Source: Kiritimatiellia bacterium
Lineage (GTDB): Bacteria; Verrucomicrobiota; Kiritimatiellia; CAIVKH01
Direction: 5' to 3'
Assembly (NCBI GenBank): GCA_027493775.1
Contig: JAOSKE010000001.1
Coordinates: forward strand, 558,001-622,000
DNA: 64,000 bases
Below, piece after piece: positions 43,117-51,304 of the stretch. The position numbers and the translations under genes are program-made. Each line of letters begins with the position of its first letter. Position 1 is the first letter of the stretch. The notes beneath the pieces were generated by a model. It saw nothing but the letters and a program-made list of their open reading frames with translations, ran no database searches and was not told the origin of the DNA.

Positions 43117-44708
43117 AGTTGCTCAACTGCTTCCATCCCATTACCCGCCGCCGCCTGCGTCGTTTTTTTCAAATCCGGCGCGCGAGCTGGTCGTTCGCAA
43201 TTCTGTCTGCGGCATTCATCGTCAGTCTCGGCACGGAACTCTTCTGCAACCAAAATCCGCTCTTCCTTCGCTTTGAAGGGAAAATCTATTTTCCCGTTTT
43301 CCGTTTTTACTCCGAGCGCCACCTGCTGGGCGAAGGGCCGGATACACGAATGGATTACAAAGCCCTGTTGAGGGCCGATCGGTTTAAGAATAACGGAAAG
43401 AATTATGCGCTTTGGCCCATCGTCCCGTTCGGCCCCACGGAGATTGTGCGCCCGGAACAAATTGAATTGCCGGATGAAGCGCTGGTGCGCATCGAGCCCG
43501 ACCTGCGCATCGGAAACGTCAACCTGTCGCCTGGCGGGATCGTGACGCGGGGCACCTCCGCCGGATATTTCTTCGGACTTCCCGATGGGGAAGAAGAAGG
43601 CGCATCCCTCTTCGAGCAATGGGTCTTGCCGGAGCCTGTGCGTCAAGGCATCGAGCAACGCTTTCGCAACGAATCGGCCCCAGGTGTTGTCGGAACTGCG
43701 CAGCGTCGGGATGGGTTCCAAGCCGAAGCTTCATTGCCGCCATTCAATGTGCGCGCGGCCGCGCCCAAAACAGTTCGCGTGACATTTCGCGAAGAAATGC
43801 CGCGTAGCGCGGAAGTTCGCGTGGCGCTCTCGCGCAGCCTTGAGCCGAGCGATGGCAGTTGGCCTGCGTTCTGGGCAAAATTGAGTGATGCGGACCGCGC
43901 AGCAATTCTCGATTCCGCCGCACGGCGGTTTGAGCGGATTGTTGATCCCATTACAGTGTCGGTGGACGGAAAACCATATCGTGTTCGTGTCGAGCGCGAA
44001 GACGTGCGTTATCCTTTCCGTCCTGTGAAGGGGCATCCGCTGGGTATTGACAGCGCAGGTCGTGATGTGTTGGCGCGTTTGATTTACGGCTTCCGCACCG
44101 CGATGAGCTTCGGCCTGCTTCTGGTTCTCGCCTCGCTGACCGTCGGCACGCTGATCGGCGCGGCTCAGGGATATTATGGGGGGCGCTTTGATTTACTAGG
44201 CCAACGGGTGATTGAGATATGGGACGCTCTGCCGTTCCTTTACATTTTGATTCTCATGGGTTCCGTGTATGGGCGCAGCTTTGTTTTGTTGCTTGTTTGT
44301 TATGCGCTCTTCAACTGGATCGGTATTTCCTACTACATGCGCGCGGAATTTTTGCGGCTGCGTCACTGGGCCTTTGTTGAAGCCGGGCGCGCGCAGGGGT
44401 TGCCCGCGCACTTGATTATGTTTCGACACATTTTGCCGAACGCGCTCGTGCCGCTGGTCACGTTTTTCCCGTTCTCCCTCGTCAGCGCGATCGGCGTTCT
44501 TGCCGCCTTGGATTTTCTTGGATTCGGATTGCCGCCGCCGACGCCGAGCTGGGGCGAGCTGCTCGCACAAGCGCAGGAATATCCGTGGGCGTGGTGGCTT
44601 ACGCTCTACCCATCACTCGCCCTGTTTGTCGTAATGTTATTCGGTGTATTCATCGGCGAGGGCGTGCGCGAAGCGTTCGACCCAAAACCGTTTTCGAGGA
44701 TTGAATGA
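43113..44708 (+). CDS. yejE: peptide ABC transporter permease (YejE type) with large periplasmic insertion
   Basis: Second permease. At 531 residues it is far longer than the roughly 340 of E. coli YejE. The first helix (about 25-47) and the family loop NQNPLFLRFEGKIYFPVF...FYSE are normal. However, about 180 extra residues lie between LWPIVPFG and HPLGIDSAGRDVLARLIYGFR (about residue 307). The insert includes DEALVRIEPDLRIGNVNLSPGG and an RVTFREEMPRSAEVRVAL region, and it is predicted periplasmic. The C-terminal permease core is standard (EAGRAQGLPAHLIMFRHILPNALVPLVTFFPF, then LDFLGFGLPPPTPSWGELL). It overlaps both neighbours by four bases. Confidence 0.9.
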   Translation: MKLLNCFHPITRRRLRRFFQIRRASWSFAILSAAFIVSLGTELFCNQNPLFLRFEGKIYFPVFRFYSERHLLGEGPDTRMDYKALLRADRFKNNGKNYALWPIVPFGPTEIVRPEQIELPDEALVRIEPDLRIGNVNLSPGGIVTRGTSAGYFFGLPDGEEEGASLFEQWVLPEPVRQGIEQRFRNESAPGVVGTAQRRDGFQAEASLPPFNVRAAAPKTVRVTFREEMPRSAEVRVALSRSLEPSDGSWPAFWAKLSDADRAAILDSAARRFERIVDPITVSVDGKPYRVRVEREDVRYPFRPVKGHPLGIDSAGRDVLARLIYGFRTAMSFGLLLVLASLTVGTLIGAAQGYYGGRFDLLGQRVIEIWDALPFLYILILMGSVYGRSFVLLLVCYALFNWIGISYYMRAEFLRLRHWAFVEAGRAQGLPAHLIMFRHILPNALVPLVTFFPFSLVSAIGVLAALDFLGFGLPPPTPSWGELLAQAQEYPWAWWLTLYPSLALFVVMLFGVFIGEGVREAFDPKPFSRIE

Positions 44709-45697
44709 CAGAGAACGCGCCAAGAAACGCGCTGATCGTTCGCGATCTCGCAGTGGAATTTGATACAGATCGCGGCCCGATTCGCGCCGTGGATAACATC
44801 AGCTTCGACCTCCGCGCCGGAGAAATACTTGGAATGGTCGGCGAGTCTGGTTGCGGCAAGAGCGTGACGGCGTTGAGCCTGCTCCGTTTGCTGCCTTCGC
44901 CCCCAGGTCGTATCGCCGGAGGTTCTGTCCAATTCGATGGGCGCGATCTCTTGAAGGCGCCGGTCTCTGAGATGCGCACGATCCGCGGGAAACGAATCAG
45001 CATGATTTTTCAGGATCCCATGTCCGCGCTTTCGCCCTTGCACAGGGTGGGGGATCAGTTGATTGAGGCCCTGCAACTACACTCGTCCATTTCAGGCTCG
45101 GCCGCCGCCGCTCTCGCGTTGGAATGGCTGGAAAAAGTGCGAATTCCCGATGCCGCGCGTCGGATGCGCGCATGGCCGCATGAGCTGTCCGGCGGTATGC
45201 GCCAGCGCATTATGATCGCAATGGCACTCATGATGAAGCCCGATGTTGTGGTTGCCGATGAACCGACAACCGCCCTTGATGTTACTACCCAGGCGCAAAT
45301 TTTTGCGCTGATGCGTGAACTCAAAGACGCCCGAACGGCGTTGTTGTTGATTACCCACGACATGGGCGCAATCTGGGAAATGTGCGACCGGGCGCTCGTG
45401 ATGTATGCGGGTCAGATTGTCGAACAAGCACCGGTCGCGGAACTTTTTCGTCAACCGCGTCATCCATACACGGCTGGTTTGTTGCGCGCGATGCCGCGCG
45501 GGCCGAGGGCGGGGGGGCGGCTTTCGACCATTCCCGGGCAAGTGCCGTCACCACGCGATTACCCCGGCGGTTGTCGTTTCGCGGCGCGCTGTCCCTTTGT
45601 CTGGTCTAAATGCCTTGAGCAAATGCCGCCGCTCTATGCCGTGGACGAAGATCACCAAGCCGCCTGTCATCTCGTGCCGGAAGGACGCATTCCATGA
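44705..45697 (+). CDS. oligopeptide ABC transporter ATP-binding protein (OppD/DppD type)
   Basis: Cytoplasmic ATPase of the importer, 330 residues. Motifs: Walker A GESGCGKSVTALSLL (about residue 43), Q-loop ISMIFQDPMSALSPLHRVGDQL, signature LSGGMRQRIMIAMAL, Walker B DVVVADEPTTALDVTTQAQI, the switch His in LITHDMGAIWEMCD. The C-terminal oligopeptide-transporter extension has the cysteine cluster CRFAARCPFVWSKCLEQ...CHL, which in this family binds an iron-sulfur cluster. It starts in an ATGA overlap with yejE. Confidence 0.95.
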   Translation: MTENAPRNALIVRDLAVEFDTDRGPIRAVDNISFDLRAGEILGMVGESGCGKSVTALSLLRLLPSPPGRIAGGSVQFDGRDLLKAPVSEMRTIRGKRISMIFQDPMSALSPLHRVGDQLIEALQLHSSISGSAAAALALEWLEKVRIPDAARRMRAWPHELSGGMRQRIMIAMALMMKPDVVVADEPTTALDVTTQAQIFALMRELKDARTALLLITHDMGAIWEMCDRALVMYAGQIVEQAPVAELFRQPRHPYTAGLLRAMPRGPRAGGRLSTIPGQVPSPRDYPGGCRFAARCPFVWSKCLEQMPPLYAVDEDHQAACHLVPEGRIP

Positions 45698-46512
45698 GCG
45701 CGCCGTTGTTGGAGCTGAACGCGTTGACGACCTGGTATCCCATCCGATCCGGACTGTGGTCGCGCACCACCGGATATGTAGAAGCATTGACGGATATGAA
45801 CCTTACTGTTCACGAAGGCGAAACTGTTGGGATTGTCGGGGAATCCGGTTGCGGAAAAACGACGCTCGGCAGAACAATTGTCGGACTGGAAAAACCACGC
45901 GCCGGAACCATGAGTTTTCACAGCAAGCCGCTGCCCGGCGGAATTCGCCCTGCGGCAATACAACGCCAGATACAAATGATCTTTCAAGACCCCGCCGCCG
46001 CATTGAACCCGCGGCTGAGCATTTTGGATTTGCTTACAGAAGCCCTAGTTTATCACCGGTTGTTAAATGAACCACGCGAGCAGGCGGCCGCCCGACTCTT
46101 GAGCGATGTCGGTTTGGACGCCGATGCGCTTCATCGGTATCCCTTTGAATTTTCCGGCGGCCAGCGGCAACGCATCAACGTCGCCCGCGCCCTAGCGCTC
46201 AAGCCTTCGCTCATCATCTGCGACGAAGCCGTCAGCGCCCTTGATGTTTCCGTGCAGGCGCAGGTCTTGAATTTGCTGATGGACTTGAAGGAGAAATACA
46301 ATCTTTCCTATCTCTTCATTACCCACGACATCAATGTCGTGCGCTTCATCGCCGACCGCATTGTTGTCATGCACCAAGGCCGGGTCGTCGAAGAGGGCCC
46401 GACCGAATCCGTAATCACAACCCCCGCACACCCCTACACCCGCACCCTGATCGCCGCAGTCCCAACCTTGGGCGCTTCCCCCGCAACCCCGCCCGCCGGC
46501 GGCATGGCATAA
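45694..46512 (+). CDS. oligopeptide ABC transporter ATP-binding protein (OppF/DppF type)
   Basis: Second ATPase of the importer, 272 residues, somewhat shorter than the usual 310-330 because the C-terminal cysteine-bearing extension is missing or reduced. Motifs: Walker A GESGCGKTTLGRTIVGLE, Q-loop IQMIFQDPAAALNPRLSI, signature FSGGQRQRINVARAL, Walker B SLIICDEAVSALDVSVQAQV and the His in FITHDINVVRFIADR. The 5' part (TWYPIRSGLWSRTTGYVEALTDM) is the usual long OppF N-terminus. It overlaps the previous gene by four bases. Confidence 0.93.
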   Translation: MSAPLLELNALTTWYPIRSGLWSRTTGYVEALTDMNLTVHEGETVGIVGESGCGKTTLGRTIVGLEKPRAGTMSFHSKPLPGGIRPAAIQRQIQMIFQDPAAALNPRLSILDLLTEALVYHRLLNEPREQAAARLLSDVGLDADALHRYPFEFSGGQRQRINVARALALKPSLIICDEAVSALDVSVQAQVLNLLMDLKEKYNLSYLFITHDINVVRFIADRIVVMHQGRVVEEGPTESVITTPAHPYTRTLIAAVPTLGASPATPPAGGMA

Positions 46513-46587
46513 AAATTATTGAACGCTCGACCTCTCCACGACGCGACTCCGTATTGGAGCGCGAAACTAAAAGTTGTTGCGAGGGAG

Positions 46588-46615
46588 TTGACATGAGGGA
46601 GATATCTGATATACC
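46588..46615 (+). promoter_or_regulatory. sigma70 promoter of the small basic protein gene
   Basis: A consensus TTGACA at 46588-46593, a 16-base spacer and TATACC at 46610-46615, about 58 bases before the ATG. It lies in the 160-base gap after the peptide transporter operon. Confidence 0.6.
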
Positions 46616-46672
46616 CGTTCGCTCGTTTGCTGATCGGAAAAGTGATCGGCGGTGATTTGAGGAGATTACGTC

Positions 46673-46828
46673 ATGTCCATGCATTCCAGTTTGAAGGCCG
46701 CAACACGCATTACGGTGAAACGCAATGTGTTGAAGCGTTATGAGCGCATTGATCTCATGAAGAAGAAAAAGACGTGGAAAGACGGCGACCGCGCGTTCGG
46801 TCTGCCAAAGATGAAGCCACCGGTCTGA
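46673..46828 (+). CDS. Chlamydiae/Verrucomicrobia-type small basic protein (TIGR04137)
   Basis: A 51-residue, strongly basic protein: MSMHSSLKAATRITVKRNVLK, then RYERIDLMKKKKTW, ending KDGDRAFGLPKMKPPV. The pattern S(L/V)HxSL, basic RNVLxRxER, 'W..GD..FGLPK' matches TIGR04137, a small basic protein described in Chlamydiae, Verrucomicrobia, Lentisphaerae and related groups. Its function is unknown; the size and charge suggest ribosome or nucleic-acid binding. GAGGAG lies about 9 bases upstream of ATG 46673. It has its own promoter and terminator and is probably highly expressed. Confidence 0.85.
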   Translation: MSMHSSLKAATRITVKRNVLKRYERIDLMKKKKTWKDGDRAFGLPKMKPPV

Positions 46829-46849
46829 TTCTGACTTGCGCACTTATAG

Positions 46850-46883
46850 ACGGGGAGCTCGCTTGGGCGCGCTCCCCGTTTTC
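46850..46883 (+). terminator. intrinsic terminator of the small basic protein gene
   Basis: A perfect 9-base stem ACGGGGAGC (46850-46858) and GCTCCCCGT (46871-46879), with a 12-base loop, followed by TTTTC. It lies about 22 bases after the stop codon, and the next gene is on the other strand. Confidence 0.85.
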
Positions 46884-46967
46884 ATTTAATGTGCGCGCCA
46901 TCGGATAGAACTTTTGCAGAGCATCGAACTTTCGAAACGATCTGATGGACGCCGTGAGAAAAGCGAA

Positions 46968-47871
46968 TCAAGGTTTTGCGGCTTCAGCGGATGGCTGCAT
47001 CATTCCGACGAGGGTTTTGTAGATGCGGACAAATCCCGCCTCTTCGCGGATAGGATCAAGATTCGGGTCTCCAATTGCGGTGAACACGGCGGCCGGATCG
47101 GCCCGAGCGGCTATCAGGAGATTTTGCAGCGCCTTGCTGTTCTCGCCTTTCAAACTATAGGCGCAGGCGAGATTGAAATGTACGGGAAAAGCGAGTTGCG
47201 GGTGATCGAAGACCTGGCCATACACCTGAAGCAAAAGATTGAGTGCTTCGTCCACTTCGCCGATGGTCAGAAGCACGGCGGATAGATTGCAGGCATTTGC
47301 AACGTCGCCGGGAGATGTCGCCCATGCCTGTCGCATATAATCTGCGGCTTTTTTGTAATCCTGCGAACGGAAGTAGTAGGCAGCGACACGGTTGAGCGCG
47401 GTGGCTCGCAGGGAGGCGTTTTTAAGAAGCGTTTCGGTGTTCAGCATCAGCGCCACGGCTTCATCAAAATTGCCGCGCTTGACCAACCGATCCGCCGTTT
47501 TTGCGCGTGCGCGGATCAGTGCATACTCGGCGCGCGTGGTCGCCTCATCACCGGGCGCATCCGTGAATACGGGCAGACTTGAGATTCGTGCGCCGATCAA
47601 CGGCAGCGCGGTGAAGTCATCTTCTTCTGTTTGGTCCAATTGTTCCAAGCGGCGCTGCTCACTGGCGACGGAGGTTTGCGCATGGCTTGCGGGGGAGGGG
47701 GTCCAATTCATAAAGGCGCTGATGGAAGCTTGCATTCCACGCCGCTTCATCCGCTTCCGCGTCGTCCGCCTTCTTCGGCGCATCTGCGAAAAGTGTCGGG
47801 CCGCAAAGGGCGACGAGAAGACAAGCTATGCTGAATGGCTGCAAAAACACACGAATACCCTGCTTCGGCAT
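46968..47871 (-). CDS. exported TPR-repeat protein (frameshifted)
   Basis: An exported protein of about 300 residues with a signal peptide (VFLQPFSIACLLVALCGPTLFADA) and, from about residue 115, several tetratricopeptide-like helical repeats: RLVKRGNFDEAVALMLNTE, RVAAYYFRSQDYKKAADYMRQAW, NLSAVLLTIGEVDEALNLLLQVYG, FNLACAYSLKGENSKALQNL. TPR proteins act as binding scaffolds; the partner here is unknown. The frame breaks in a run of five C (plus-strand G5 at 47691-47695). Reading four C gives LYELDPLPASHAQTSVASEQ and joins signal peptide to TPRs. The start at 47871 is tentative; no good RBS is visible, and 47931 is an alternative. Confidence 0.7.
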
Positions 47872-47916
47872 ACTAACGCTGATCGAATGATTCCACAAGA
47901 AAACCGCTTTCCCCAC

Positions 47917-47945
47917 TTGCGCACCTCCCATCCGCAGCGTATTGT
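47917..47945 (+). promoter_or_regulatory. promoter in front of the FMN riboswitch
   Basis: TTGCGC at 47917-47922, a 17-base spacer and TATTGT at 47940-47945. Transcription would begin about 47952, just before the first helix of the riboswitch at 47957. The exact fit between predicted start and riboswitch start is the main support; the boxes are weak. Confidence 0.45.
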
Positions 47946-47956
47946 GACGACATAGC

Positions 47957-48117
47957 GATATTCGGGGCAGGGTGATTCGCTCCTTCTTGTGAAGGGCGGA
48001 AATTCCTGACCGGCGGTGTAGCCCGCGACTCTCCGAAAGGGGACCGAGACAGTCAGCAAGCCTCCATAGAGGTGCGTCATCTGTCGCCGACCGTACAGTC
48101 GGGATGAAATGAATATC
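47957..48117 (+). ncRNA. FMN riboswitch (RFN element)
   Basis: Cis-acting aptamer that binds flavin mononucleotide and lowers expression of the riboflavin genes downstream. The 5' strand of P1, GATATTC (47957-47963), pairs with GAATATC (48111-48117). Conserved core blocks are visible in order: GGGGCAGGGTGATTCG, AAATTCCTGACCGGCGGTGTAG, CCCGCGACTC, then CCGACCGTACAGTC and GGGATGAAATGAA. These match the RFN consensus (GGGGCAGGGTG, CCTGACCGGCGGT, ACAGTCxGGATG). The helices between are shorter or longer than average but positioned correctly. Confidence 0.93.
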
Positions 48118-48137
48118 TGCAAGGCGCGGTGTATTTT

Positions 48138-48170
48138 GCCCCGAAGTGTCGCGTATTGGGGCCTTTTTTT
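48138..48170 (+). terminator. riboswitch-controlled terminator
   Basis: GCCCCGA (48138-48144) can pair with TTGGGGC (48156-48162, one G-T pair), followed by CTTTTTTT to 48170. It lies between the FMN aptamer and the first codon of ribBA, so it is the likely expression platform, ending transcription when FMN is bound. The T-run abuts ATG 48171. Confidence 0.7.
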
Positions 48171-49406
48171 ATGGACACGAAAGAAGCGACAGCGGAAAGC
48201 GCAATGCCGGGCGATTTCAATCCGATGCCGGAAGTGATTGCAGCTTTTGCGCGCGGCGAGCTGGTGGTGGTACTTGACGACGAGCACCGCGAAAACGAAG
48301 GCGACCTGATCGTCGCCGCAGAAAAGGTTACGCCCGACGCGATAAATTTCATGACGCGACACGGTTGCGGGTTGATTTGCGCAGCCGTCGAACGCGAGCA
48401 ACTTTTGAAGCTCGGCCTGGCCCGAATGGCCTCCTATGGAAGTGGTGACGCTTTTCGGACCGCGTTCATGGAGTCGGTTGACGCCAAACGCGGGATAACA
48501 ACCGGGATCAGCGCAGCAGATCGGGCGCACACCATCTCCTTGCTTGTGAATCCGAATTCGACCGCCGCCGACCTAATCCGCCCCGGCCATATTTTCCCCT
48601 TGGAAGCCGTCGAAGGCGGTGTGTTGCGCCGTCAGGGTCATACAGAGGCCGCAGTGGACCTCGCGCGATTGGCCGGGTTGCGCCCTGCCGGGGTGTTGTG
48701 CGAAATTCTACGCGAGGACGGAGAAATGGCGCGCCGGGCAGACTTGCTGACCTTCGCCCGGCATCACGGATTAGTGATAACATCGGTCAATGCCATTGCG
48801 CATCATCGCCGCGCGACGGAAGCGCTGATTCATTTAGAGGAGGAAATTGACCTGCCGACGGAGTTTGGGCCGTTCCGACTTCGGATGTATCACTCAAGCA
48901 TTGATCAAAAAGTCCACCTCGCGCTCATCATCGGCGAGCCGGAGAAGAACGACTCGCCGCTGGTGCGTGTCCACAGCGAATGTCTAACCGGCGATGCATT
49001 TGGATCGTTGCGATGTGATTGCGGTTCGCAATTGCAGGTGGCAATGAAAATGATCGCGGATGCCGGAAGTGGCGTACTCCTCTATCTGCGCCAGGAAGGA
49101 CGCGGCATTGGGTTGGAGCAAAAAATACGCGCCTACGCCTTGCAGGAGAAGGGTCTTGATACGGTTGAGGCCAACGAACAACTCGGGTTTGAAGCCGACG
49201 CGCGGGATTACGCGATTGCCGTCCAAATGTTGAAAGACCTCGGCGTGAAGTCCTGTCGTTTGCTGACAAACAATCCGCTGAAAATTTCCGGTTTGGAGGA
49301 ATATGGAATGCATGTGCAGACGCGCATCCCGTTGGTCCGTCCGCCCACGCAATACAATGGTCGGTATCTGGAAACGAAACGATCAAAGATGGGACATTTG
49401 CTGTAG
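48171..49406 (+). CDS. ribBA: bifunctional 3,4-dihydroxy-2-butanone-4-phosphate synthase / GTP cyclohydrolase II
   Basis: Supplies both precursors of riboflavin: the RibB half makes DHBP from ribulose-5-phosphate, the RibA half opens GTP. The 411-residue product has RibB motifs LDDEHRENEGDLIVAAEKVTP and RPGHIFPLEAVEGGVLRRQGHTEAAVDLARLAGL (residues about 25-215), then RibA motifs VHSECLTGDAFGSLRCDCGSQL (zinc Cys residues), LYLRQEGRGIGLEQKI and RLLTNNPLKISGLEEYG. Both active sites are complete. ATG 48171 directly follows the terminator T-run with no Shine-Dalgarno; ATG 48204 (weak GGAAAG upstream) is an alternative. Riboswitch control is expected. Confidence 0.95.
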   Translation: MDTKEATAESAMPGDFNPMPEVIAAFARGELVVVLDDEHRENEGDLIVAAEKVTPDAINFMTRHGCGLICAAVEREQLLKLGLARMASYGSGDAFRTAFMESVDAKRGITTGISAADRAHTISLLVNPNSTAADLIRPGHIFPLEAVEGGVLRRQGHTEAAVDLARLAGLRPAGVLCEILREDGEMARRADLLTFARHHGLVITSVNAIAHHRRATEALIHLEEEIDLPTEFGPFRLRMYHSSIDQKVHLALIIGEPEKNDSPLVRVHSECLTGDAFGSLRCDCGSQLQVAMKMIADAGSGVLLYLRQEGRGIGLEQKIRAYALQEKGLDTVEANEQLGFEADARDYAIAVQMLKDLGVKSCRLLTNNPLKISGLEEYGMHVQTRIPLVRPPTQYNGRYLETKRSKMGHLL

Positions 49407-49414
49407 GAACATTT

Positions 49415-49891
49415 ATGAAGATTATTATCGGCGAAAAGATAGCGAAAGGCTTGCGGTTCGGCATTGCGATTAGCCGTTTCAATGACCTCTTCACGCGCAA
49501 CCTTCTGGTCGGCGCATTGGAAACACTGGAGCAGCACGGCGCAAACTCGGCGGATATCACTGTCGTATGGGTGCCGGGCGCATTCGAATTACCAGCGGCG
49601 CTTCGTCCAATGGCGGAAAGCGGAAAATATGATGCGCTTCTTGCGCTCGGAGTCGTGATTCAAGGGGCAACCGGTCACGCGGGTATTATTACAAGCCAGG
49701 TTGCTTCAAGTGTTGCGCAGATCACCGCCGATACCGGAATTCCGGTGATGGATGGTGTGATCGGCGCACAGACGACGGAGCAAGCGATGGAGCGTTCCGG
49801 CGGGAAGCAGGGGAATCGCGGATCGAGTATCGCGGAGACCGCGATTGAAATGGCGAATGTCCTCAAAAAACTCGGAGGCAAGACCCGATGA
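49415..49891 (+). CDS. ribH: 6,7-dimethyl-8-ribityllumazine synthase
   Basis: Penultimate step of riboflavin synthesis: condenses the DHBP and pyrimidine precursors. The 158-residue product shows FGIAISRFNDLFTRNLLVGALETLEQHGA, the WVPGAFELPAAL loop, the conserved ALGVVIQGATGHAGIITSQVA and PVMDGVIGAQTTEQAMERSGGKQGNRG. The catalytic His position in the family sequence GATxHFxY/..H is occupied in GATGHAGI. It starts 8 bases after ribBA; its stop overlaps nusB by four bases. Confidence 0.95.
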   Translation: MKIIIGEKIAKGLRFGIAISRFNDLFTRNLLVGALETLEQHGANSADITVVWVPGAFELPAALRPMAESGKYDALLALGVVIQGATGHAGIITSQVASSVAQITADTGIPVMDGVIGAQTTEQAMERSGGKQGNRGSSIAETAIEMANVLKKLGGKTR

Positions 49892-50346
49892 GCGGTCGCC
49901 ACGAAGGGCGGATACTCGCAGTCCAATTTCTTTTCCAGCGCGACATTAACACCGGCGATTTGAATGAGGCGCTCCAGCAATTTTGGACCGACCATGACGC
50001 AAGCACCAAGGTTCGCGAATTCACAGAGGCGTTAATTCGCGGAGTGGAGACGAACAAGACGATTCTGGACGAGCAATTGCAAGCCAGCGCGGACAATTGG
50101 GAGGTGCGACGCATGGGAGGGGTGGATCGGAACGTTATGCGCGTCGCGCTGTTTGAGATGTTGCATCGCCCGGATATTCCACCCGTGGTCTCCATCAATG
50201 AAGCGGTGGACATTGCAAAGGAATTAAGTTCCGACGAATCGGGCCGATTTGTGAACGGAATTCTGGATCGCGCCCGACGCGGGCTGCAGCGCCACGCTCG
50301 CGCTGCCGCCGTGGTGAACAAGGTCTCCAACAGTTCTACGGGGTAA
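49888..50346 (+). CDS. nusB: transcription antitermination factor NusB
   Basis: RNA-binding antitermination protein acting with NusE on rRNA and other operons. The 152-residue product has the typical all-helical NusB pattern: LAVQFLFQRDINTGDL, VREFTEALIRGVETNKTILDEQL, NWEVRRMGGVDRNVMRVALFEML, PDIPPVVSINEAVDIAKELSSDESGRFVNGILDRA. It begins with an ATGA overlap on ribH; a ribH-nusB neighbourhood is common. It is followed 4 bases later by ftsY. Confidence 0.95.
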   Translation: MSGRHEGRILAVQFLFQRDINTGDLNEALQQFWTDHDASTKVREFTEALIRGVETNKTILDEQLQASADNWEVRRMGGVDRNVMRVALFEMLHRPDIPPVVSINEAVDIAKELSSDESGRFVNGILDRARRGLQRHARAAAVVNKVSNSSTG

Positions 50347-50350
50347 TCCA

Positions 50351-51304
50351 ATGGTCACCTGGATCAATGCTCTAGCGCGAACGCGTCGTCAGTTTTCCGA
50401 CGCGCTCTCGCGGGTGTTCACGCGCGGAGAAAAAGGCGAAAAGGTTGACGCGGAAACACTCGAAGAACTGGAAGCGACGTTGTTGCTTGCCGATATGCCC
50501 GCGCGGCTCGCCTCGGAGCTGGTTGCGGAAATAGAAAAGGCCTACAAGGGCCTTCGAGTGAACGGGCGCGATATGCTGCGCCAACTCTTGTGCAGGACAT
50601 TGGGCGAAACAACTTCCTATACATGGCCGGAAGTCTCCCCGCCTCTCAGCATTCTGGTTGTCGGCATCAACGGCTCCGGCAAAACGACAACGTGCGCGAA
50701 ATTGGCGCGGCTGGCAAAAGATGCGGGACATCGTCCGCTATTGGGCGCAGCGGATACCTTTCGCGCGGCGGGTTCCGATCAGTTGCGAATTTGGGCCGAA
50801 CGCGTCGGCTGTGAATCGGTGATCGGACAGACCGGTGCCGATGCGGCGGCGGTCGCGTACGACGCACTCGCCGCTGCACGCGCACGGAACTGCGATGTGG
50901 CAATTATTGATACCGCCGGACGAATGCACACCAAACAGCCGTTGATGGAAGAGCTGAGCAAAGTACGTCGCGCGATGTCGAAAAACATCGAAGCGGCGCC
51001 ACGCGAAATCTGGCTCGTTCTCGATGCCGCGCTCGGACAGAACGCGCTGGTTCAGGCGCGGATGTTCAATGAAGTCGCGCCGCTCACCGGAGTGATCGTG
51101 ACAAAACTCGATGGCTCAGCGAAGGCGGGTTTTCTCTTTTCAATCACCCGCGAACTGGGACTTCCAATCCGATTCGTCGGATTGGGCGAAGGGATTGATG
51201 ATCTCGCGCCGTTTGATTCCGCTTCGTTCGTGGACGCGCTCCTGGGCTATGAATCGCCGTATAAGGAGGGGAACCATGGGGTCCCAAAAACCGACGGCGG
51301 ATGA
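50351..51304 (+). CDS. ftsY: signal recognition particle receptor FtsY
   Basis: GTPase that docks signal recognition particle-bound ribosomes at the membrane. The 317 residues are an NG domain without the long acidic N-terminal A domain of E. coli. Motifs: GINGSGKTTTCAKLARL (G1), GAADTFRAAGSDQLRIWAERVG (I-box region), DVAIIDTAGRMHTKQPLMEELSKV (G3), GVIVTKLDGSAKAGFLFSI (G4) and FVGLGEGIDDLAPFD. The last residues (about NHGVPKTDGG) extend past the usual FVDALL end and overlap ribD by 29 bases. Its placement in the riboflavin operon puts it under the FMN riboswitch unless an internal promoter exists. Confidence 0.95.
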   Translation: MVTWINALARTRRQFSDALSRVFTRGEKGEKVDAETLEELEATLLLADMPARLASELVAEIEKAYKGLRVNGRDMLRQLLCRTLGETTSYTWPEVSPPLSILVVGINGSGKTTTCAKLARLAKDAGHRPLLGAADTFRAAGSDQLRIWAERVGCESVIGQTGADAAAVAYDALAAARARNCDVAIIDTAGRMHTKQPLMEELSKVRRAMSKNIEAAPREIWLVLDAALGQNALVQARMFNEVAPLTGVIVTKLDGSAKAGFLFSITRELGLPIRFVGLGEGIDDLAPFDSASFVDALLGYESPYKEGNHGVPKTDGG

